DNA of 64,000 bases from Streptomyces sp. C10-9-1 (GTDB lineage: Bacteria; Actinomycetota; Actinomycetes; Streptomycetales; Streptomycetaceae), in the NCBI RefSeq assembly GCF_024497955.1, contig NZ_JANHKP010000003.1, positions 310,001-374,000 of the forward strand, read 5' to 3'. The notes beneath the pieces are model-generated. The model worked only from the letters and a program-made list of their open reading frames with translations. It was not told the origin of the DNA and searched no databases. Positions 34,759-48,629 of this stretch are shown here, in pieces. Each line of letters begins with the position of its first letter. Within the stretch, counting starts at the first letter, position 1. A program made the translations under genes and the position numbers.

Positions 34759-35607
34759 TCAGTGCTTGTAGAAGCCCTGCCCGCTCTTGCGGCCGATGTC
34801 ACCGGCGTCCACCATCCGGCGCATCAGCTCCGGCGGCGCGAACTTCTCGTCCTGCGACTCGGTGTAGATGTTGCCCGTGGCGTGCAGCAGGATGTCGACG
34901 CCCGTCAGGTCGGCCGTGGCCAGCGGGCCCATCGCGTGGCCGAAGCCCAGCTTGCAGGCGATGTCGATGTCCTCGGCCGTCGCGACGCCCGATTCGTACA
35001 GCTTCGCGGCCTCCACGACCAGTGCCGAGATCAGGCGGGTGGTGACGAACCCGGCCACGTCGCGGTTGACGACGATGCAGGTCTTGCCGACGGACTCGGC
35101 GAACTCCCGTGCGGTGGCGAGGGTTTCGTCGCTGGTCTTGTAACCGCGGACCAGTTCGCAGAGCTGCATCATCGGCACGGGCGAGAAGAAGTGGGTGCCG
35201 ACCACGCGCTCCGGGCGCTCGGTCACTGCGGCGATCTTGGTGATCGGGATGGCGGAGGTGTTGGAGGCCAGGACCGCGTCCGGGCGCACGACCTTGTCCA
35301 GGCTGCGGAAGATCTCGTGCTTGACCTCCAGCTTCTCGAACACGGCCTCCACCACGATGTCGGCGTCGGCGACCGCGTCGAGGTCGGTGGTGGTCGTGAT
35401 GCGCGCCAACGCGGCCTCGGCGTCGGCGGCTTCGAGCTTGCCCTTGGCGACGAACCGGTCGTAGGAGGACCGGATGCCGTCACGACCGCGGGCCAGAGCC
35501 TCGTCGGTGACATCGCGCAGCACCACGTCCCAGCCGGCCTGGGCCGAGACCTGTGCGATTCCGGACCCCATGAGTCCGGCCCCGATGACGGCGAGCTTCC
35601 TGGCCAC
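34759..35607 (-). CDS. 3-hydroxybutyryl-CoA dehydrogenase
   Basis: 282 aa from GTG at 35607 with AAGGGG upstream. Rossmann motif VIGAGLMGSGIAQVSAQAG marks the NAD(P) site; SNTSAIPIT, GTHFFSPVP with the catalytic His, and the C-terminal NRDVAGFVTTRL fit the short-chain 3-hydroxyacyl-CoA dehydrogenase family. It reduces acetoacetyl-CoA to 3-hydroxybutyryl-CoA, or acts in the reverse direction. With the thiolase at 17223 it links acetyl-CoA to C4-CoA metabolism. It is divergent from the adenosyltransferase across a hairpin-rich 468-bp gap. Confidence 0.92.
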   Translation of the reverse strand: MARKLAVIGAGLMGSGIAQVSAQAGWDVVLRDVTDEALARGRDGIRSSYDRFVAKGKLEAADAEAALARITTTTDLDAVADADIVVEAVFEKLEVKHEIFRSLDKVVRPDAVLASNTSAIPITKIAAVTERPERVVGTHFFSPVPMMQLCELVRGYKTSDETLATAREFAESVGKTCIVVNRDVAGFVTTRLISALVVEAAKLYESGVATAEDIDIACKLGFGHAMGPLATADLTGVDILLHATGNIYTESQDEKFAPPELMRRMVDAGDIGRKSGQGFYKH

Positions 35608-36075
35608 TGCGGCACCCCTTAACAGCTGTTTACATGTGGACTCTCTGCCGGAGGTTAGCGTCCGTGAGGGCCGCTGTGACCACCAAGAGACGCGCGTCAC
35701 GTCCCACATGGCGGACATCACACCCACGGCCGGACGGCGGTGGCCGACAAGGGCCCCGGCGGCCCCGTCCGGCCCCCGGGGACGGGCTCCGCGACCGGCG
35801 GCGCGCGGGCAGGCCCGCGCGCCGCCGGGTCCCGTGCCGCCGTGCTCCGCCGGGCGGGGGTCCGCCCCGCCCGGAGCCGGAGCACGGGGTGCTCTGGAGG
35901 GATCACCGTCCTCTCGGAGGACGGGTTCCCGGCCTCCGGTGGGGTCCCCCCGCCGGGAGGCCGGGACGGCCCTCGAACCGGGCGGGCCCGAGGGGAGGGC
36001 CGGCGGCACGGTGAGGTGCCGCGGCCTCCGTCCCACGCCCGCCGGGGCCTGCGCGGCAGCCCTTAGGCTGGCCGC
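35608..36075. other. 468-bp divergent gap with three tandem hairpins
   Basis: It lies between the divergent hydroxybutyryl-CoA dehydrogenase and adenosyltransferase genes. The left 230 bp are ordinary, with AT-richer DNA near the dehydrogenase start (CAGCTGTTTACATG). The middle, 35841-35966, holds three successive strong hairpins. No coding frame is convincing and no B12-riboswitch signature (such as GCCACTG in context) is visible. Confidence 0.6.
35841..35966. promoter_or_regulatory. Three tandem perfect hairpins
   Basis: Hairpin 1, 35841-35886: CGTGCTCCG with CGGAGCACG and CCGGGCGGGG with CCCCGCCCGG, with one 3-base bulge. Hairpin 2, 35906-35924: CCGTCCTC with GAGGACGG around TCG. Hairpin 3, 35927-35966: TCCCGGCCTCC with GGAGGCCGGGA. 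A terminator is not expected in a divergent gap, so they may end an unseen short transcript, form a leader of the adenosyltransferase mRNA, or act as DNA structures. Confidence 0.6.
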
Positions 36076-36648
36076 ATGGTCAATCTGACGCGCATCTACA
36101 CCCGCACCGGCGACCAGGGCACCACCGCCCTCGGCGACATGAGCCGCACCGCGAAGACCGATCCGCGGATCGCCGCCTACGCGGACGCCAACGAGGCCAA
36201 CGCGGCCATCGGCACCGCCATCGCGCTGGGGCAGCTGGACGAGGAGGTCGTCAAGGTCCTGGTCCGGGTGCAGAACGACCTCTTCGACGTGGGCGCCGAC
36301 CTGTGCACCCCGGTGGTCCCGGACCCCGAGTACCCGCCGCTGCGGGTCGAGCAGGCGTACGTCGACAAGTTGGAGGCGGACTGCGACCGGTTCCTGGAGG
36401 GCCTGGAGAAGCTGCGCAGCTTCATCCTGCCCGGCGGCGCACCGGGCGCAGCCCTGCTGCACCAGGCGTGCACGGTGGTCCGGCGGGCGGAGCGCTCGAC
36501 CTGGGCGGCACTGGAGGGGCACGGGGAGACGATGAACCCGCTGACGGCCACCTATCTGAACCGGCTGTCCGACCTTCTGTTCATCCTGGCCAGGACCGCG
36601 AACAAGGAGGTCGGCGACGTGCTGTGGGTCCCCGGCGGGGAGCGCTGA
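36076..36648 (+). CDS. Cob(I)alamin adenosyltransferase, PduO type
   Basis: 190 aa. It transfers adenosyl from ATP to cob(I)alamin, making adenosylcobalamin for mutases such as IcmA. ATP-binding motif TRTGDQGTT lies at the N-terminus and the helix VRRAERSTWAA holds the conserved Arg and Glu of the active site; LRSFILPGG is also typical. Length is normal. The gene has no adjacent cobalamin biosynthesis genes, so it likely serves salvage and repair. The upstream hairpin cluster may control it. Confidence 0.92.
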   Translation: MVNLTRIYTRTGDQGTTALGDMSRTAKTDPRIAAYADANEANAAIGTAIALGQLDEEVVKVLVRVQNDLFDVGADLCTPVVPDPEYPPLRVEQAYVDKLEADCDRFLEGLEKLRSFILPGGAPGAALLHQACTVVRRAERSTWAALEGHGETMNPLTATYLNRLSDLLFILARTANKEVGDVLWVPGGER

Positions 36649-36663
36649 CCCCGGAGCGGCGGC

Positions 36664-36687
36664 GCCCGCGGCCGGACCGCCGCGGGC
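36664..36687. terminator. Bidirectional terminator hairpin
   Basis: A perfect 9-bp stem GCCCGCGGC / GCCGCGGGC with a 6-base loop lies between the convergent adenosyltransferase and membrane-protein genes. Confidence 0.6.
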
Positions 36688-36688
36688 C

Positions 36689-37264
36689 TCAGCGCCGCTC
36701 CGCGCCCACCGGTTCCTCGCGCTCGGCCGCCGCGGGTGCCCTGCGTGGGAAGACCGCGTAGGACAGGGCGATCACCCCGTGGATGCCGGCCACCTTCCAG
36801 GCCGTCTGCATCCAGCCCAGCAGCGGCCCGGTCCGGGAGGGGTCGTCCACGTACCGGACGGCGGCCAGCAGCAGGACGCTGGCCACGGCGGCACCCAGCG
36901 CGGTACCGAGCCAGACGCGCGCCTCGTGCCGGGCGCGGGCCATCCCGTGGCGGGGCGGCGGCTCGGGCGGCGGGGCCCCGCCGAAGCGGTGCGCGGCATG
37001 CCCGTCGAGCCACTTCACCGTGCGGTGGCCGTGGCCCACGGTGTAGCCGATGTAGAGAGCGGCCAGCCCGTGCTCCCAGCCCGGCTCCGCACCCCCCTTG
37101 AGGTCGACGGCGGTGGCCACGAGCAGGACGACCTCCAGCAGGGGCTCGCACAGCAGCAGTGCGGCTCCGGTGCGCGGCATCCGGAGTAAGTAGCGGGCGG
37201 CGAGCCCCGCCGCCAGCAGCACCCAGAAGCCGACCTCGCAGGCGACGATCAACGTGACGATCAC
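36689..37264 (-). CDS. Integral membrane protein, function unknown
   Basis: 191 aa from a GTG after AAAGGAG. Membrane segments: IVACEVGFWVLLAAGLAARYLL, a second around ALLLCEPLLEVVLLVATAV, a weaker one, then LGTALGAAVASVLLLAAVRYV and a last near GIHGVIALSYAVF. The cytoplasmic loop carries a histidine-rich stretch GYTVGHGHRTVKWLDGH. I do not recognise a named family. It is divergent from the chitinase-linked two-component system across 151 bp. Confidence 0.65.
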   Translation of the reverse strand: MIVTLIVACEVGFWVLLAAGLAARYLLRMPRTGAALLLCEPLLEVVLLVATAVDLKGGAEPGWEHGLAALYIGYTVGHGHRTVKWLDGHAAHRFGGAPPPEPPPRHGMARARHEARVWLGTALGAAVASVLLLAAVRYVDDPSRTGPLLGWMQTAWKVAGIHGVIALSYAVFPRRAPAAAEREEPVGAERR

Positions 37265-37415
37265 GACGGCGCTCCTTTCCGTGCCCCAGCCTCACACGCG
37301 GAGGCCGCCCGCGTCCTCGTCGGAAGGGACGAGACGGCCCTGCATCCTTCGACGCACTCCGGGCTCCCCCCGCACGCGGACGCGGACACGGTGCGGCGCC
37401 GTGTTGGATGGGACC

Positions 37416-38642
37416 GTGAGTCTCCCCCGCCCCCACCGCGACGACGTGACGATCGCGGCCGTCTGGCTGTTCGTGGGCCTGGTGCTGTGGTCCCTCGGCC
37501 TGCACGCACGGCCCGCCGGCCCCTCGCTCCTCGGGCCCGTCTACATGCTGGTCCCCCTGGTGGTGACGGCCGGCCTGGAACTGGTGCGCCGGGCGCTGCC
37601 GCACACCGCACTGCTGGCCGGGACGATCGCCCTCGCGGCCGACCAGTTGACCCCGGGCAGCATCGCCACCGTGGTGATGTTCGCCGACCTCGTGTACGCG
37701 GCCGTCGTCTACGGCACACCCGCCGCCGCCCGCCGGATCCCGGTGATCTCGGGAATGATCACGATCGGTGCGTTCGTGGGCTTCCTGGCGTGGCTGCGGG
37801 AGCCCGCCGCACTGCTCCTGGGCATGGTCACGGCGCTGGTGGTGTTCGCGCCCGCCACCAGCGGCGCGGTGGTGCGCAACCACCGCGAGGCGGCCGACGC
37901 GGCCCGGCTGCGGGCCGAGCAGACGGCGCTGCTCGCCGAGATGGACCGGGTGCAGGCGGTCACCGCGGAGCGGGCCCGGATGGCCCGTGAGCTGCACGAC
38001 GTGGTGGCCAACCACCTGTCCGCCATCGCGATCCACTCAACGGCGGCGCTCTCCCTCGACGACGGCGCGACCACCCGCAGGGCCCTCGGCGTCATCCGGG
38101 AGAACAGCGTCGAGGGGCTGGCGGAGATGCGGCGGCTGATCGGGCTCCTCCGCGACAGCGGGGCCGGCGGGGCCGAGCCCGCGGCGACCCCGACGCTCGC
38201 GGGGCTCCGCTCCCTGGTGGCGCAGGCCCGTGTGAACGGGACGCCGAACGGCCTGTCCTTCGAGCTCCGGCAGGCCGACGACGCGGGGCGCAGGCTGCCC
38301 GCGCCGGTGGAACTGGCGGCCTACCGCATCGTGCAGGAGTCCCTGACCAACGCCCTCAAGCATGCGGCACCCGGACCGGTCCGGGTCTCGGTCGCGGACG
38401 GGGAGCGGGCCCTGACGGTGACGGTGACCAGCTCCTTCCGCCCCCGCCCCGAGCCCCGGGCCCCGGGCTCGCGCGCGGGACTGGTGGGGATGCGGGAGAG
38501 GGTGGCGCTGCTCGACGGGGACTTCCGGGCGGGGCCGGAGGAGGCACCCGGGACGGGCGCGGACGGCGGACCGGGGAGAATCTGGCGGGTGCGGGCGGTC
38601 CTGCCCGTGCGCGGCGACGACAGGGAGCCCTCGGCGGCATGA
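37416..38642 (+). CDS. chiS: NarL-family sensor histidine kinase, chitinase-linked (ChiS-like)
   Basis: 408 aa from GTG at 37416; the frame extends upstream without coding support. The first 140 residues contain five or six membrane helices with little extracellular loop. A coiled segment leads to the HisKA_3 phosphorylation motif RELHDVVANHLSAIAI; ESLTNALKHA is the N box and LVGMRERVALLDG the end of the ATPase domain. It overlaps the regulator by ATGA. Position directly upstream of a GH18 chitinase matches the chiS-chiR-chiC arrangement known in Streptomyces; control of chitinase by this pair is by analogy. Confidence 0.85.
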   Translation: MSLPRPHRDDVTIAAVWLFVGLVLWSLGLHARPAGPSLLGPVYMLVPLVVTAGLELVRRALPHTALLAGTIALAADQLTPGSIATVVMFADLVYAAVVYGTPAAARRIPVISGMITIGAFVGFLAWLREPAALLLGMVTALVVFAPATSGAVVRNHREAADAARLRAEQTALLAEMDRVQAVTAERARMARELHDVVANHLSAIAIHSTAALSLDDGATTRRALGVIRENSVEGLAEMRRLIGLLRDSGAGGAEPAATPTLAGLRSLVAQARVNGTPNGLSFELRQADDAGRRLPAPVELAAYRIVQESLTNALKHAAPGPVRVSVADGERALTVTVTSSFRPRPEPRAPGSRAGLVGMRERVALLDGDFRAGPEEAPGTGADGGPGRIWRVRAVLPVRGDDREPSAA

Positions 38643-39322
38643 CGGATTCGGCAGGGACGGGCGGGGCGCCCGGGCGGCGCGTGCGGGTGCTGGTCGCCGA
38701 GGACCAGAGCGCGGTGCGGGCCGGGCTGGTGCTCATCCTCGGCAGCGCGGCCGATCTGGAGGTCGTCGGGGAGGCCGCGGACGGCGAGGAGGCGGTGCGC
38801 CTCGCACGGGAGTTGCGGCCGGACGTGGTGCTCATGGACGTGCAGATGCCCCGGCTGGACGGGGTGTCGGCGACGCGGGAGGTCGTGGCGGAGGGGCTGT
38901 CCGACGTGCTGGTGCTGACCACCTTCGATCTGGACGCCTATGTGTTCGGCGCGCTGCGCGCGGGAGCCGCCGGGTTCCTGCTGAAGAACGCCGAGGCGCA
39001 CGAACTCCTCGAGGCGGTGCGGACGGTGGCGCGCGGGGAGGGTCTGATCGCCCCCGCGGTGACCCGGCGGCTGATCGCGGAGTTCGCCGCGCCCCGCACC
39101 CCGGCGCCCGGCTCCCCGGGCCCCGGGGTCCTCGACGCCCTGACGCCCCGGGAGCGCGAGGTGCTGTCCTGGCTCGGCCGGGGGCTGTCCAACGCGGAGA
39201 TCGCCGGACGGCTGTCGCTGGCCGAGGGGACGGTGAAGACCCACGTCAGCCGGGTACTGGCGAAGCTGGAGCTGCGCAGTCGCGTCCAAGCGGCAGTTTT
39301 GGCACAGGAGTTGGGCGTCTGA
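38639..39322 (+). CDS. chiR: NarL/FixJ-family response regulator, chitinase-linked (ChiR-like)
   Basis: 227 aa. Receiver: VLVAEDQSAVRAGL, phospho-acceptor Asp in VLMDVQMPRLDG, and FLLKNAEAHELLEAV near the end of the domain. A Pro-rich linker joins the LuxR-type helix-turn-helix LTPREREVLSWLGRGLSNAEIA. Its stop is only 139 bp before the chitinase start. Together with the kinase it should respond to chitin or its fragments, by analogy with described ChiS/ChiR systems. Confidence 0.87.
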   Translation: MTDSAGTGGAPGRRVRVLVAEDQSAVRAGLVLILGSAADLEVVGEAADGEEAVRLARELRPDVVLMDVQMPRLDGVSATREVVAEGLSDVLVLTTFDLDAYVFGALRAGAAGFLLKNAEAHELLEAVRTVARGEGLIAPAVTRRLIAEFAAPRTPAPGSPGPGVLDALTPREREVLSWLGRGLSNAEIAGRLSLAEGTVKTHVSRVLAKLELRSRVQAAVLAQELGV

Positions 39323-39338
39323 CGGAGGGCGGCGACTT

Positions 39339-39380
39339 TGGTCTGGACCTATTGACGATTGGTCCAGACCACCCTACTCT
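39339..39380 (+). promoter_or_regulatory. Chitinase promoter with two DasR-type repeats
   Basis: Direct repeats TGGTCTGGACCT (39339-39350) and TGGTCCAGACCA (39360-39371) bracket the -35 box TTGACG (39352-39357). A 17-bp spacer leads to -10 TACTCT (39375-39380). The repeats resemble the 12-bp direct repeats of Streptomyces chitinase promoters and the DasR (GlcNAc-response) consensus. A repressor on them would cover the -35 region and spacer. Confidence 0.85.
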
Positions 39381-39461
39381 CGCCGAGCACGCTGCGGTGA
39401 GCCACGCAGCGGTGTGCACGGACCAACCCCGATCTGTCCGCACACGACTCGAGGAGATTCC

Positions 39462-41318
<1,857 letters not shown>

Positions 41319-41337
41319 CCGGTCCGTACACACACGC

Positions 41338-41372
41338 GGGGCCCGGGAGAGTGGGTGACTCTCCCGGGCCCC
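41338..41372 (+). terminator. Chitinase terminator hairpin
   Basis: A perfect 15-bp stem (GGGGCCCGGGAGAGT and its complement) with a GGGTG loop, 19 bp after the stop codon. Confidence 0.8.
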
Positions 41373-41595
41373 GCCCCGTGCCGGGGGCCGAGGACGGGGG
41401 GCCGGACGGTCAGCCTCCCGAGCGGGCACGCGACCCGGTCGGCGCGGTCGGGGCGGCGGCGTACCGGCCGCCCCCACTCCCCCGCCGCGGAGCCGGCCGC
41501 CCCTCCGCTGCCCGCCCGGGAGCCCGGCGGGCACCGCCGCCCGTCACGCCCCGGGCGGACCGGCGGGCCCGCCTGACGGGACCCGGCACCGACGG

Positions 41596-41638
41596 CGAGG
41601 GGCCCCTTCCCGGTGCGGTACCGGGAAGGGGCCCCTCG
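41596..41638 (-). terminator. Terminator of the DUF2550 gene
   Basis: A perfect 19-bp stem (41596-41614 with 41620-41638) and a GCGGT loop, 11 bp past the DUF2550 stop on the minus strand. Confidence 0.75.
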
Positions 41639-41648
41639 GGGAAACCCG

Positions 41649-42095
41649 TCAGGCGACGTTCACCCGCTGACCGGGCGGCGCCGCCTCCAGCCAGGCGAGG
41701 AAGCCGGTCAGGGCGTCCTCGCTCATCGCCAGCTCCAGGCGCGTCCCGCGATGCAGGCAGACCAGGACCACCGCGTCGGAGAGCAGCGCCAGCTCCTCCT
41801 CGCTGTCCGGCACCCGGCGCGCCAGGACCTCGATCGCCGCACGCTCCAGCATCCGCCGGGGGCGGGGGGCGTAGGAGAAGACGCGGAACCACTCCACCCG
41901 GTCGCCGTTGTAGCGGGCCACACCGTAGACCCAGCCCTTGCTGCTGCCGTCGCCGTCGTCGGGGACGTTCCAGCGCAGGCTGCAGTCGAAGGTCCCGCCG
42001 GAGCGCTGGATCACCCGACGGCGCAGACCGAAGACCAACAGCGCGACCACCACCAGCAGGACGACCAGGCCGCTCACAAGAAGAGCGAGGAACAT
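41649..42095 (-). CDS. DUF2550 domain membrane protein
   Basis: 148 aa from the ATG at 42095, which is 9 bases after GGAGG; a GTG two codons earlier is too near the ribosome site. One membrane helix at the N-terminus (MFLALLVSGLVVLLVVVALLV) is followed by RRRVIQRSGGTFDCSLRWN and a soluble domain with RYNGDRVEWFRVFSYAPRP. This is DUF2550, found after the ATP synthase genes in many actinobacteria. Function unknown. A palindromic hairpin separates it from atpC. Confidence 0.85.
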   Translation of the reverse strand: MFLALLVSGLVVLLVVVALLVFGLRRRVIQRSGGTFDCSLRWNVPDDGDGSSKGWVYGVARYNGDRVEWFRVFSYAPRPRRMLERAAIEVLARRVPDSEEELALLSDAVVLVCLHRGTRLELAMSEDALTGFLAWLEAAPPGQRVNVA

Positions 42096-42147
42096 CTCCA
42101 CCGACCTCCTCGCCTCGTCCCGTTCACGAATACCTGCACCTGCATCG

Positions 42148-42198
42148 CCTCAGCCGCGACACGCTCCGGAGTGACTCCGGACCGGGCCGCGGCTGAGG
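42148..42198 (-). terminator. ATP synthase operon end hairpin
   Basis: Outer arms CCTCAGCCGCG and CGCGGCTGAGG (11 bp) enclose a second hairpin CCGGAGT-G-ACTCCGG. It lies 48 bp past the atpC stop and 53 bp before the DUF2550 start, as expected for the operon's terminator. Confidence 0.6.
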
Positions 42199-42245
42199 GA
42201 AAAACTGATCGGCGGTGTCCGCCAGTCGCCTCCTTGCGAAGGGAC

Positions 42246-42620
42246 CTAGCCGACCGCCACCGCACGAAGCCGGACGTCGGCGCGACGCTCGGCGGACGCG
42301 TCCGCCGCGGACTTCGCCCGCTCCAGCGCGCGCTCGGCGCGCTGGACGTCGATCTCGTCCGCCAGCTCGGCGATCTCCGCCAGCAGCGACAGCTTGTCGT
42401 CGGCGAAGGAGATGAAACCGCCGTGCACGGCCGCGACCACGGTCTGGCCCTCACTCGTACGGATGGTCACCGGGCCCGACTCCAGCACACCCAGCAGCGG
42501 CTGGTGACCGGGCATGACGCCGATGTCGCCGGAGGTGGTGCGCGCGACCACCAGCGTGGCCTCTCCGGACCAGACACTGCGGTCCGCGGCGACCAGCTCG
42601 ACGTGCAGCTCAGCAGCCAA
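42246..42620 (-). CDS. atpC: ATP synthase F1 subunit epsilon
   Basis: 124 aa. The beta-sandwich (LHVELVAADRSVWSGEA, GDIGVMPGHQPLLGVLESG) is followed by the two-helix C-terminal arm (AERALERAKSAADASAERR). Epsilon sits on the central stalk, couples c-ring rotation to the F1 head and can inhibit hydrolysis. It is the last gene of the atp operon, 193 bp after atpD. Confidence 0.95.
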   Translation of the reverse strand: MAAELHVELVAADRSVWSGEATLVVARTTSGDIGVMPGHQPLLGVLESGPVTIRTSEGQTVVAAVHGGFISFADDKLSLLAEIAELADEIDVQRAERALERAKSAADASAERRADVRLRAVAVG

Positions 42621-42813
42621 GGTTGGCTCCTCGGGTCACCACCCGGCGGTAGTGCCGGGTGTTGGGTCATAAGTCTAGTAGGGCGCAAGGCGCCGAAGCG
42701 CCCCGGCCCGCCCCGGCCCAGGGCCGGGATGTCGGAGGTCGCCCTCCGATGCCGCCGGATGACGGCGTGGGGAAGGGAGCGGGACGGGTCCCGCCCCCTT
42801 CCCGGGCCACGAC

Positions 42814-45187
<2,374 letters not shown>

Positions 45188-45207
45188 GAGTCAGGTCCCT
45201 TCCGTCG

Positions 45208-46806
<1,599 letters not shown>

Positions 46807-46852
46807 CTGGGTTCCCTGCTCTCCTTGTTGGGCCCGAAGTTTCTTTGGGGGT

Positions 46853-46869
46853 CTGGGGGCGACCCCCAG
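46853..46869. repeat. REP-like palindrome in the atpH-atpA gap
   Basis: CTGGGGG-CGA-CCCCCAG with a preceding TTTGGGGGT. Short palindromes of this form recur between genes in Streptomyces. A second copy with the same core lies inside the 5' end of prmC. In the atp operon it could slow RNA decay or adjust subunit ratios; that is inference. Confidence 0.5.
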
Positions 46870-46943
46870 GAATCTTCTGCAAATCTCTGCACGACCCAAC
46901 CGGGCCGCTGGTGATGCTTGTGCTGTTGTGCTGCCGACCGGGG

Positions 46944-47759
46944 TCAGCCGGCGATGCGGCGCTTGGCCTCGTCGATCCGGTCCGCGACCGTGCCGTTGAT
47001 GACCTCGTCGCCGACCCGCACCGAGATACCGCCGAGGACCTCGGGGTCCACCTCGAGGTTGAGGTGCATCTCCCGGCCGTAGAGCCGGGCGAGGCCCGCG
47101 CCGAGGCGCTGCTTCTGCGCTTCGGTCAGCGGCACCGCGGAGGTGACGACGGCGACCATGCGGTCCCGGCGCTCCGCGGCCAGCTTGGACAGCGAGTCGA
47201 GTCCCGCCTCCAGGCTACGTCCCCGCGGGTGCGTGACGAGACGGACGATCAGCCGCTCGGTGACCTTCTCCACCTTGCTGCCGAGCAGCTCGCCGACCAG
47301 GTCGCCCTTGGCGGCGGCCGTGGCGGCGCGGTCGGTCAGCGCCGAGCGCAGCTCGGTGCTGGTGGAGAGGATGCGCCCGAAGCGGAAGAGCTCGTCCTCC
47401 ACGTTGTCGAGACGCCCGGTCTTCTGCGCTGCGGTGAGCTCGGCGGTGGCCGCCAGCTCCTCCAGCGCGTCGACCAGGTCGCGCGACTGCGACCAGCGAG
47501 CGCGGACCATGCCCTTGATCAGGTCGACGGTCTGACCGCCGACCTGCCCGTCGAGCACGCGTCCGGCCAGCTCGGCCTTGGCCTCGCCGGCCTGCGCCGG
47601 GTCGGTGAGGACCCGACGCAGCGACACCTCACGGTCGAGCAGCGCGGTGACGGCTGCCAGCTCGCCGGCGAGCTTCGCCGCGTCGGCCGACGTGGAGTCG
47701 GTCAGCGCGTCGAGGGACTCGTGCGCGGCGGCCAGCGCCTCGCGGCTGGCTCCGTTCAT
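46944..47759 (-). CDS. atpH: ATP synthase subunit delta
   Basis: 271 aa, longer than the 177 aa of E. coli but usual in Streptomyces; it is not fused to subunit b as in mycobacteria. The C-terminal half carries the OSCP signature region [17 protein letters not shown]. Delta joins the peripheral stalk to the top of F1. It overlaps atpF by ATGA, so the two stalk subunits are translationally coupled. Confidence 0.95.
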   Translation of the reverse strand: MNGASREALAAAHESLDALTDSTSADAAKLAGELAAVTALLDREVSLRRVLTDPAQAGEAKAELAGRVLDGQVGGQTVDLIKGMVRARWSQSRDLVDALEELAATAELTAAQKTGRLDNVEDELFRFGRILSTSTELRSALTDRAATAAAKGDLVGELLGSKVEKVTERLIVRLVTHPRGRSLEAGLDSLSKLAAERRDRMVAVVTSAVPLTEAQKQRLGAGLARLYGREMHLNLEVDPEVLGGISVRVGDEVINGTVADRIDEAKRRIAG

Positions 47760-48292
47760 CGTGCGGCCTCGGCCTTCGCGTCGAGCTCGTCGAGGAACCG
47801 GTCGATGGTGCGGCTCTGGCGGGCGTGGTCCTCCAGGGACTCACCCACCAGCTTGCCGGCCAGGTCGGTGGCGAGCTTGCCCACGTCCTGGCGCAGCGCC
47901 GAGGCCGCGGCCTTGCGGTCGGCCTCGATCTGGGCGTGGCCGGCCGCGATGATCTCCTCACGCTGCCGCTGGCCTTCCGCCTTCATCTCGGCGATGATCG
48001 CGGTGCCCTGCTCGGTCGCCTCCTGGCGCAGCCGGGCGGCCTCGTGCCGGGCCTCGGCGAGCTGGGCCTTGTACTGCTCCAGGACGCTTTCGGCTTCGGT
48101 CTTGGCCGCGTCGGCCTTCTCGATACCGCCCTCGATGGCCTCGCGGCGCTCGTCCAGAACCTTGTTGATGTTCGGGAGGAGCTTCTTGGCCAGGAAACCG
48201 AAGACGATGAGGAAGGCGATCAGGCCGATGACGAGCTCGGGAATCGGCGGAATCAGCGGATTCTCGGCCGCGAGCTGAACCAGGGGGTCCAC
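47756..48292 (-). CDS. atpF: ATP synthase Fo subunit b
   Basis: 178 aa. One N-terminal membrane helix (LVIGLIAFLIVFGFLAKKL) is followed by a long charged coiled coil (RREAIEGGIEKADAAKTEAE) that forms the peripheral stalk. Length is typical. The stop overlaps the atpH start. Confidence 0.95.
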   Translation of the reverse strand: MDPLVQLAAENPLIPPIPELVIGLIAFLIVFGFLAKKLLPNINKVLDERREAIEGGIEKADAAKTEAESVLEQYKAQLAEARHEAARLRQEATEQGTAIIAEMKAEGQRQREEIIAAGHAQIEADRKAAASALRQDVGKLATDLAGKLVGESLEDHARQSRTIDRFLDELDAKAEAAR

Positions 48293-48333
48293 ATCAGTGC
48301 CTTTCGTCGGTTAGGGCTGGTCGTTCGTCGTCT

Positions 48334-48576
<243 letters not shown>

Positions 48577-48629
48577 TTACGGACCGGTGGGGGTTGGCCA
48601 CCGGACGACTGGGGGGTTCAGGGAGGGGC

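Larger units (their letters stand above)
41319..41648. other. 330-bp gap holding two strong terminators
   Basis: It separates the rightward chitinase from the leftward DUF2550 gene. A 15-bp stem at 41338-41372 ends the chitinase and a 19-bp stem at 41596-41638 ends the DUF2550 gene. The 220 bp between are GC-rich with no supported gene. Confidence 0.6.

Noticed and set aside
35634..36014. 126-codon plus-strand frame in the divergent gap
   Set aside because: Arg/Pro/Gly-rich with no ribosome site, and it runs through the hairpin cluster.
35608..36075. Cobalamin riboswitch upstream of the adenosyltransferase
   Set aside because: The location and structure invite it, but no B12-box sequence is seen; kept only as a hairpin cluster.
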